A stretch of 10,911 bases of DNA from Cellvibrio sp. (GTDB taxonomy: Bacteria > Pseudomonadota > Gammaproteobacteria > Pseudomonadales > Cellvibrionaceae), in assembly GCA_003524365.1 (NCBI GenBank), contig DQHS01000124.1, positions 3,611-14,521 on the forward strand, in the 5' to 3' direction. The notes under the pieces were generated by a model, which was not told the origin of the DNA, searched no databases, and saw only the letters and a program-made list of their open reading frames with translations. The translations under genes and the position numbers were made by a program. The stretch's first letter is position 1, and each line of letters begins with the position of its first letter. Of the stretch, positions 5,931-10,911 are shown one piece after another.

Positions 5931-7733
5931 ATGGGGGTGTATTTTTTTAAGCTCAAGGAACAAGGCTTATTATGCTTATTGCTATTAGCCTACGTAGTAG
6001 TGCGCAGTTTTTACCTGGATGCTGTACCGCGTTGGGATGCAGCAACGTATTGGGGCGGTATTGCCAGCGCAATTGAGGCCACCAGAAATATCACCAGCAT
6101 AACTGAACTACCACGTGTAGTCCTCGACACCTATAACGTGTTTGGTCATTCCGCCATGGGTTATGTTGGCCTTCTGGTTTTGGGGCAATTAATCGATTAC
6201 CCAAATCTATTTACACTTAATTTCACCAATCTTTTGCTGGCTACTTTTTCGGTATTTTGCACGTTTAAAATTTTTCGCTGGTTTTTACCAAGCGAACGCC
6301 ATTTACCGGAAGTATTATTGTCCACTGCGATCTTTGCGTTAGACCCTCTATTCTTTGCCACCTCTATTTTTATTAATACTGATTTCCCTGTATTGGTTTT
6401 TTTTACTGCTGCACTGGCTGCATTGCTCTATGGCCGTTATGGCGGGTTCGCGATTGCCAGTTTATTTATGATTTTCTCCAAAGCCACAGGAACACTATTC
6501 TGGGCTTCGCTAGTTGGTGGTATAGGGCTTTACGGTTTGATTATCTTGTGCAGAGAGATTCATGCTGGTCGCCGCCTCAGCTTGGGAGATTTACTTCCAC
6601 CTACTGGTATTTTAGCGGTAAAACACAAACTCCCTTTATCAACCATTTTTTACCGAATCTTTTGCATTGCCCTACCCGGCATTGGTTTTAAACTCTATTC
6701 GATTGCCCAGGAGGGAGCCATGTGGTCGGCAAGTGGCGGGATTAAATTTGATTCGCAGGGTTGGAATTGTTTTGGCTTCAATACTCGGATAATGTCCAAT
6801 CGGGCGGGCGAAATATTTATCCTCAATTTTCATTGGGTATTAGTACTTATTGTATTATTTTCACTTTTAATCGGTTACGGCCGCCATATTGAGCGGAGCA
6901 GAAAAAAAACAAACATAACAACAGAACCTTCATCGATAGATGCCAGTATTAAGTACGACCATATTGAATCCAATAGTAACAATACCGAAGTCATGGCTGT
7001 TACAGCAGAAAATAATCGCTGGTGGGCCACGCTGCCCGTGTTTATGTGTTTCCTCACCTTCGTCGTATTTAATCTCACCTACATCACCTACATTATTCCG
7101 CGCTATGTAGTTTATAGTGGTTTTTTCCTGATTATTTTTACACTGTTATCTCTACAATTCGCAGTTGAGTCGCGCAAAATCCGCTGCATTTTACTCGCAA
7201 TTGTATTTACATTATTTGTGCTACAAACCTTTCGTACGATTGATCCTCTATCCAAATGGGTATTTGGATCAACCGCTTTTAGTGAACATCGTATTTTACA
7301 AATTGACAGCATCGGTGAAGCGCAAGGAAATGGTTTTGTCTACAACGCTGAATTTACAATGGAAGACAAATTACTCAACCGGATGCAAAAAGCCATTCCT
7401 ATTAAACCGGACACCATGATCATTGCCTGGAATAAAGATAGCGGTTACTCATGGTTTACCCGTGGTGATACGTTTGTCGATGCTCAAACACTTGAACGCA
7501 CAATAGATAAGCGTAATAGCTTTGGCTATAACATCATAGAAATTAGTGATTTACATCGTGCAATAGCGCCGCCACAGGCGATTTACATTTATATGCCGTG
7601 GCTTGCGCAATTTTCTGATGAAGAAAAAGAGTTGGCGCATCTACGCCAATTTTATGAAGTGTCTGCAGCGGAAGATGTAGGATTTCAAGGCTACAGCCTG
7701 CGGCTTTATCGTTTGACACGCATCAACCAATAA
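5931..7733 (+). CDS. Polytopic membrane protein, probable GT-C-type glycosyltransferase
   Basis: A 600-residue inner-membrane protein. Hydrophobic segments lie at about residues 11-30, 75-90, 97-115, 127-146, 150-168, 172-206, 237-252, 298-316, 367-388, 394-411 and 417-433, followed by a soluble C-terminal domain of roughly 165 residues. An acidic first-loop motif, PRWDAATYWGG with Asp36, and the IPRY motif at 389-392 resemble GT-C (GT39/GT83-like) enzymes, which transfer a sugar from a polyprenyl-phosphate donor on the periplasmic face. A polar loop of about 50 residues (317-366), rich in Lys/Arg then Asn/Ser, interrupts the membrane part. The start is uncertain: ATG 5931 has AGGGG almost touching it, while GTG 5937 lies seven bases after the same AGGGG and would shorten the protein by two residues. 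The open frame continues upstream into the transketolase gene, but no good start is seen there. It lies 52 bases after the transketolase C-subunit, so it is probably co-transcribed and assembles or decorates the same glycan. No exact family is recognised. Confidence 0.75.
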   Translation: MGVYFFKLKEQGLLCLLLLAYVVVRSFYLDAVPRWDAATYWGGIASAIEATRNITSITELPRVVLDTYNVFGHSAMGYVGLLVLGQLIDYPNLFTLNFTNLLLATFSVFCTFKIFRWFLPSERHLPEVLLSTAIFALDPLFFATSIFINTDFPVLVFFTAALAALLYGRYGGFAIASLFMIFSKATGTLFWASLVGGIGLYGLIILCREIHAGRRLSLGDLLPPTGILAVKHKLPLSTIFYRIFCIALPGIGFKLYSIAQEGAMWSASGGIKFDSQGWNCFGFNTRIMSNRAGEIFILNFHWVLVLIVLFSLLIGYGRHIERSRKKTNITTEPSSIDASIKYDHIESNSNNTEVMAVTAENNRWWATLPVFMCFLTFVVFNLTYITYIIPRYVVYSGFFLIIFTLLSLQFAVESRKIRCILLAIVFTLFVLQTFRTIDPLSKWVFGSTAFSEHRILQIDSIGEAQGNGFVYNAEFTMEDKLLNRMQKAIPIKPDTMIIAWNKDSGYSWFTRGDTFVDAQTLERTIDKRNSFGYNIIEISDLHRAIAPPQAIYIYMPWLAQFSDEEKELAHLRQFYEVSAAEDVGFQGYSLRLYRLTRINQ

Positions 7734-7751
7734 ACTTTTCTTTCCTGTTTC

Positions 7752-7787
7752 AAATAGATCTTGCGCAATAGCGCAAGATCTATTTTT
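7752..7787 (+). terminator. Rho-independent terminator between convergent genes
   Basis: A perfect 15-bp inverted repeat (AAATAGATCTTGCGC at 7752-7766, complement at 7771-7785) with an AATA loop is followed by a run of five T at 7783-7787. It starts 18 bases after the stop of the membrane-protein gene and should end the polysaccharide operon. On the opposite strand the hairpin lies 30 bases beyond the MATE gene stop but is followed by only a short ATTTG, so it may also work there, less strongly. The rest of 7734-7817 holds nothing else recognisable. Confidence 0.88.
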
Positions 7788-7817
7788 GCTTACTTATTTC
7801 ATGTATAGCTGTTGGGG

Positions 7818-9200
7818 TTATTCAACCAAACGCGCTTCGCGTGCAGCAATACCGGTATGCATCCACTTACCCTGCTTCCAGCGCCAGCGTTTAATAAACG
7901 CACGGATACATTCATCGAGCACGGCGGCAATTAATAATCCATACAAACCCATGCCAAAAGGTATCGCCAGGATATACGCAAATGGAACCGAAAATAACCA
8001 GATAACCCCGATACTCGAAATGGATGTAAAAGTGGCATCACCCGCACAACGCAAAGCACCGCCAATTGTGATATTGATCGTGCGCCAGGGCTCAGCAAGA
8101 AAACTCAGCATGAATGCCCAAAAACCTATCGCTATCACTTCCGGATCACTACTAAATAATTTCAGAATAGATTGATTAAACAGAAGCCAACATAACGCCA
8201 AGGCGCTAGTGCCGATCAAAGATATTTTCAAACTCTGTTTAAGTTGCTTATCAACCAAATCAAATTCTTTGCGGCCGACGCGCTGGGCAATAATCGCTTC
8301 CGTTGCCATACCTATGGCGATAGAAATCATCAAACAAAATAAAAATGTGTTGTACGCGTAAACTTTTACTTTCAGCGCAAGATCCCCCACTTCAGCCGCA
8401 ATCCAATTTAACGCTATCATGTAGGCCTGAAATGACATAGGTTCAAGAATCGAAGGTGCGGCGATCATAAGGACCGGCGCGATTAATACTGAAAAATTTT
8501 TCCACCCTTCACGCACAGGAATGTGAATGCGCAATTTAAAATGGACGATTAACATAACAAACAACAAGCTTGCACCTGCCGCGACAATACTGGCAACTGC
8601 AACCCCCACTACACCAGTGGGCGGTATTCCCATAAACCCATAGACCGCTATCGTATTACCAATTAGGTTAACGACAAATAAAATAATATTGCTGTAGGTA
8701 TTCCACTGGGGTTCACCGTAAATATTCAAAATAGTTTGGTAAATAACGCGGCAACCCCACAATGCAACCATCCAACCGATAATGGATAAATACGTACGCG
8801 CATATTGTTCGACATCAGCACTCAATGACATTGCCGAAGCCACCCAAGGACCGCCGTGATTCAATGTCAATGCTGCAATGAGGGCGAGCACCACAACAAA
8901 AATACTGTAAGCAGCAATAGTCGCATTGCCGCGCGCGTAGTCATTCGCTCCAATGCGCTGACTCGCAATACTGGCGCCCGCAAACGCACTCACAATCAAA
9001 AACGCATTGGCGACGAAGACTAAAGGGGTGATTGCTCCAACCGCTGCTGCAGCGCTATCAGAAACGCGGCTAAGAAAATACATATCGATGAGCGGAATGG
9101 TATAGGTCACCGCTTGATCGAGAAACATAGGGCGACTCATGCCCCAAAGTCCCTTGTCTAGAACGCGGCTTTGCGGCACTTGTTTGCGTGCAGATTTCAT
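7818..9200 (-). CDS. MATE family multidrug/cation antiporter
   Basis: A 460-residue inner-membrane protein with the length and about twelve hydrophobic segments typical of MATE exporters, which expel drugs or metabolites in exchange for Na+ or H+. The N-terminal half contains PMFLDQAVTYTIPLIDMYFLS leading to AAAAVG, in the layout of MATE helices 1 and 2, and FAGASIASQRIGANDYARGN, a typical loop after helix 3. The second half repeats the pattern with IAIGMATEAIIAQRVGRKEFDLVDK. The extreme C-terminus is basic and cytoplasmic. ATG at 9200 has no purine-rich ribosome-binding site; an in-frame ATG at 9138-9140 (Met21) follows AAGGGA with nine bases between and is an alternative giving 440 residues, but it would trim residues just before helix 1. 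The gene converges on the polysaccharide operon and lies 74 bases downstream of the permease. The substrate cannot be told from sequence. Confidence 0.9.
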   Translation of the reverse strand: MKSARKQVPQSRVLDKGLWGMSRPMFLDQAVTYTIPLIDMYFLSRVSDSAAAAVGAITPLVFVANAFLIVSAFAGASIASQRIGANDYARGNATIAAYSIFVVVLALIAALTLNHGGPWVASAMSLSADVEQYARTYLSIIGWMVALWGCRVIYQTILNIYGEPQWNTYSNIILFVVNLIGNTIAVYGFMGIPPTGVVGVAVASIVAAGASLLFVMLIVHFKLRIHIPVREGWKNFSVLIAPVLMIAAPSILEPMSFQAYMIALNWIAAEVGDLALKVKVYAYNTFLFCLMISIAIGMATEAIIAQRVGRKEFDLVDKQLKQSLKISLIGTSALALCWLLFNQSILKLFSSDPEVIAIGFWAFMLSFLAEPWRTINITIGGALRCAGDATFTSISSIGVIWLFSVPFAYILAIPFGMGLYGLLIAAVLDECIRAFIKRWRWKQGKWMHTGIAAREARLVE

Positions 9201-9228
9201 AGGAGTTTCTATTCAAGAATCGAGCGAT

Positions 9229-9252
9229 AAAACGGAGCCCGGCAAGGCGCCG
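9229..9252 (-). terminator. Possible Rho-independent terminator after the permease gene
   Basis: Read on the minus strand, CGGCGCC and GGCTCCG can form a seven-pair stem with one C-T mismatch around a TTGCCG loop, followed by TTTT. It lies 22 bases past the permease stop and about 29 bases before the MATE start. The stem is short and imperfect and the T-run only four, so it may be weak or fortuitous. If real, the MATE gene needs its own promoter in the remaining few tens of bases, and I see no convincing -35/-10 pair there. Confidence 0.4.
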
Positions 9253-9274
9253 CTTGATCAGGAAGAGTGGAGAA

Positions 9275-10911
9275 TCAAGCCGCCTCGCGCAGCACCACCG
9301 CAGGCGGTGTTGTCACTGTATGGCGGCAACAGATATAGCCTAGCGCAGAAACGAACACAGCGCCGCTTAGAGGCGAAAGCAGCCAATAAATATAATGTGG
9401 TTGCATCGGCGTTTGCAGGACAAACTTTTGTAAGCTGATTAATAAAATTTCTGTCCCGATGATTGCAATCAAACCCGCCAAAAAACCCAGTATTGCAAAT
9501 TCAGCACAGATACTTCCCACGATTAATCGGCGTGGGCTGCCCAACGCACGTAGCAAACCTGCCTGCTGCTTACGCGCGGCGATACTGCCCATCACCGCAG
9601 CTAACAACACTAAACAACCGCCAATCAAGGTCAACCACAGCACTAACAAAACACCATCACTGACTTGATTAATAATACTACGGATCTGTTCGATAATCCG
9701 GTCAAGCTCCATCACCAAAATTGTAGGGTGATCTAATAACAATTGGTTGATAAAAGATTTTTGCTGCGGCGGCAAATAGATGCTGGTGATAAAGGTAGGC
9801 GAGTAGGTATCCAGCGAACCAGGTTCAAAAATAAAAAAGAAATTCGGGCGCATGCTGCGCCAATCGAGACTACGAAAGCTGGCAACTTCTGCATCCAATA
9901 ATAAACCGCCAAATGAAAACTGTAGCTTATCGCCAATTTTCAATCCGATTTCTTTCGCAGTATCCACCTCGACCGATACACCGGGTAAATTTGCTGCGCT
10001 ACGCTGCCACTGATCCCACCAAAGCCCTTCAAGGATTTTATTATCCGCTGCCAGGGTATCTGCCCAGGTGACATTTAATTCGCGCCGCAGAGCATTGGCA
10101 ACCGAGCGCTGCTCTTCTGTTGTTTCTACTCCATTAATATGCGTCAAGCGCGCACGCATCATCGGGTAAAGGGGTTCGGGGCGCACCTTGGCCTGTTCGA
10201 GCAGCGCTTGTACCTGTGGCAATTCTGCCGGTGGAATATTCACTAAAAAATGGTTGGGTGCGTCGTCAGGTACTTGTACTCGCCACTCTTCAATCAACGA
10301 AGTGCGCACAATGGTGAGCGTGAAGAGCAGCATAATCGCAATAGAAAAGACCAGAATTTGCACCAAACTTTGACCGCGCTGGCGCTGCAAATTAGCGAAT
10401 GCCAAACGCCAAAAACCGCCAAGGCGCAGCACCATTTTTTTGCTAAGCGCCAACAATCCATAAGCAGCGACGATGGTGATCAAAATCACTGCTAGCAATG
10501 CACCACTAATACTCAATGCCAATTCCAGATCGCGGCTAAATAAAATCACTAAGGTTAGAACTGCAAATAAAGCCAAGGCTGCCTGCATCCAAATCTGCGG
10601 CATATTAACGGCCAATTCACGGCGCAAGATTTTTAACGGAGGTACCGTCGGCAAATACCAGAGCGCCGGCAACGCAAAAAACACCAAACACATAAGACCG
10701 CTAAAAAAACTTAGACCATAAGGATAAAAACTGGCTTCACCCAAACGGATTTGATAAACCTGCTGCAAGCTGGTCGCCACAGTTCGTTGCAATAACTCAC
10801 CAAACACCAAACCAATCAGCGATGCAATCACACCTAATAAAATTAACTGCGAAAAATACAGTGTGCGAATTCGTACCGCACCCGCGCCAAGACTTTTCAT
10901 TAACGCAACTT
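9275..10911 (-). CDS. ybbP: YbbP-type FtsX-superfamily ABC transporter permease, 5'-truncated by the window edge
   Basis: The C-terminal 545 residues of a large ABC permease; E. coli YbbP is about 800 residues, so about a third is missing. The frame stays open past ATG 10898-10900 (codons VAL precede MKSLGA), so that ATG is internal: VALMKSLGA is the usual cytoplasmic coupling segment of FtsX-type permeases. Counting from that Met, hydrophobic helices lie near residues 15-37, 63-86, 104-121, 127-152 and 178-200. A soluble, presumably periplasmic domain spans about 202-413, and a last FtsX unit of three helices fills 414-525. The periplasmic domain contains RELNVTW and SLDWRSMRPNFFFIFEPGSLD, which closely resemble my recollection of E. 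coli YbbP. A second coupling segment, LLRALGSPRRL, is at 449-459, and the protein ends PPAVVLREAA. YbbP partners the ATPase YbbA, whose gene should lie beyond the window end. The transported substrate is not established. Confidence 0.92.
   Translation of the reverse strand, partial: VALMKSLGAGAVRIRTLYFSQLILLGVIASLIGLVFGELLQRTVATSLQQVYQIRLGEASFYPYGLSFFSGLMCLVFFALPALWYLPTVPPLKILRRELAVNMPQIWMQAALALFAVLTLVILFSRDLELALSISGALLAVILITIVAAYGLLALSKKMVLRLGGFWRLAFANLQRQRGQSLVQILVFSIAIMLLFTLTIVRTSLIEEWRVQVPDDAPNHFLVNIPPAELPQVQALLEQAKVRPEPLYPMMRARLTHINGVETTEEQRSVANALRRELNVTWADTLAADNKILEGLWWDQWQRSAANLPGVSVEVDTAKEIGLKIGDKLQFSFGGLLLDAEVASFRSLDWRSMRPNFFFIFEPGSLDTYSPTFITSIYLPPQQKSFINQLLLDHPTILVMELDRIIEQIRSIINQVSDGVLLVLWLTLIGGCLVLLAAVMGSIAARKQQAGLLRALGSPRRLIVGSICAEFAILGFLAGLIAIIGTEILLISLQKFVLQTPMQPHYIYWLLSPLSGAVFVSALGYICCRHTVTTPPAVVLREAA

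Noticed and set aside
7786..8175. Plus-strand open frame of 129 codons starting after the terminator
   Set aside because: It is antisense to the MATE C-terminus and its translation is not protein-like in any recognised family.
9252..9280. Inverted repeat GCTTGAT/ATCAAGC around the permease stop, considered as a terminator or operator
   Set aside because: The arms are seven bases and 15 bases apart, with no T-run; the hairpin at 9229-9252 fits a terminator better.
9139..9438. Plus-strand open frame of 99 codons spanning the MATE-permease gap
   Set aside because: Both ends are antisense to well-supported genes, and the translation shows no domain.

Overview
The window reads as a moderate-GC Gram-negative chromosome, probably a gammaproteobacterium; a Cellvibrio-like lineage is a guess from overall protein and codon character, not a demonstrated assignment. 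Gene density is high, with no tRNA, rRNA, insertion sequence, CRISPR array or phage gene visible. No gene-free stretch exceeds 85 bases.

Positions 1-7733 (+ strand) form one tightly packed surface-polysaccharide cassette. In order it holds the C-terminal 200 residues of RfbF (glucose-1-phosphate cytidylyltransferase), RfbG (CDP-glucose 4,6-dehydratase), RfbH (the PLP/[2Fe-2S] C3-dehydrase 'E1'), an extended SDR NAD(P)-dependent sugar-nucleotide reductase/epimerase, the two halves of a split thiamine-diphosphate (ThDP) transketolase, and a 600-residue polytopic membrane protein that looks like a GT-C glycosyltransferase. RfbF, RfbG and RfbH convert glucose-1-phosphate to CDP-glucose, then CDP-4-keto-6-deoxyglucose, then the 3,6-dideoxy-4-hexulose precursor. 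The usual next genes (abequose/paratose synthase alone, or the pyruvate-using YerE of yersiniose synthesis) are not seen. A split transketolase is there instead. The most economical reading is that it adds a two-carbon ketol unit to the C4 ketone of the CDP-sugar, and that the SDR reduces the product, giving a 4-C-branched 3,6-dideoxyhexose. This is inference, and it is the main candidate system in the window.

Positions 7734-7817 separate convergent genes and contain a perfect 15-bp hairpin terminator. Positions 7818-10911 (- strand) hold two genes unrelated to the sugar cassette: a MATE-family multidrug/sodium antiporter (7818-9200) and, upstream of it, the C-terminal part of a YbbP-type FtsX-superfamily ABC permease (9275 to beyond the window end). 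A weaker hairpin with a T-run lies between these two. The convergent junction probably marks one end of the polysaccharide locus where it meets housekeeping or core genes.
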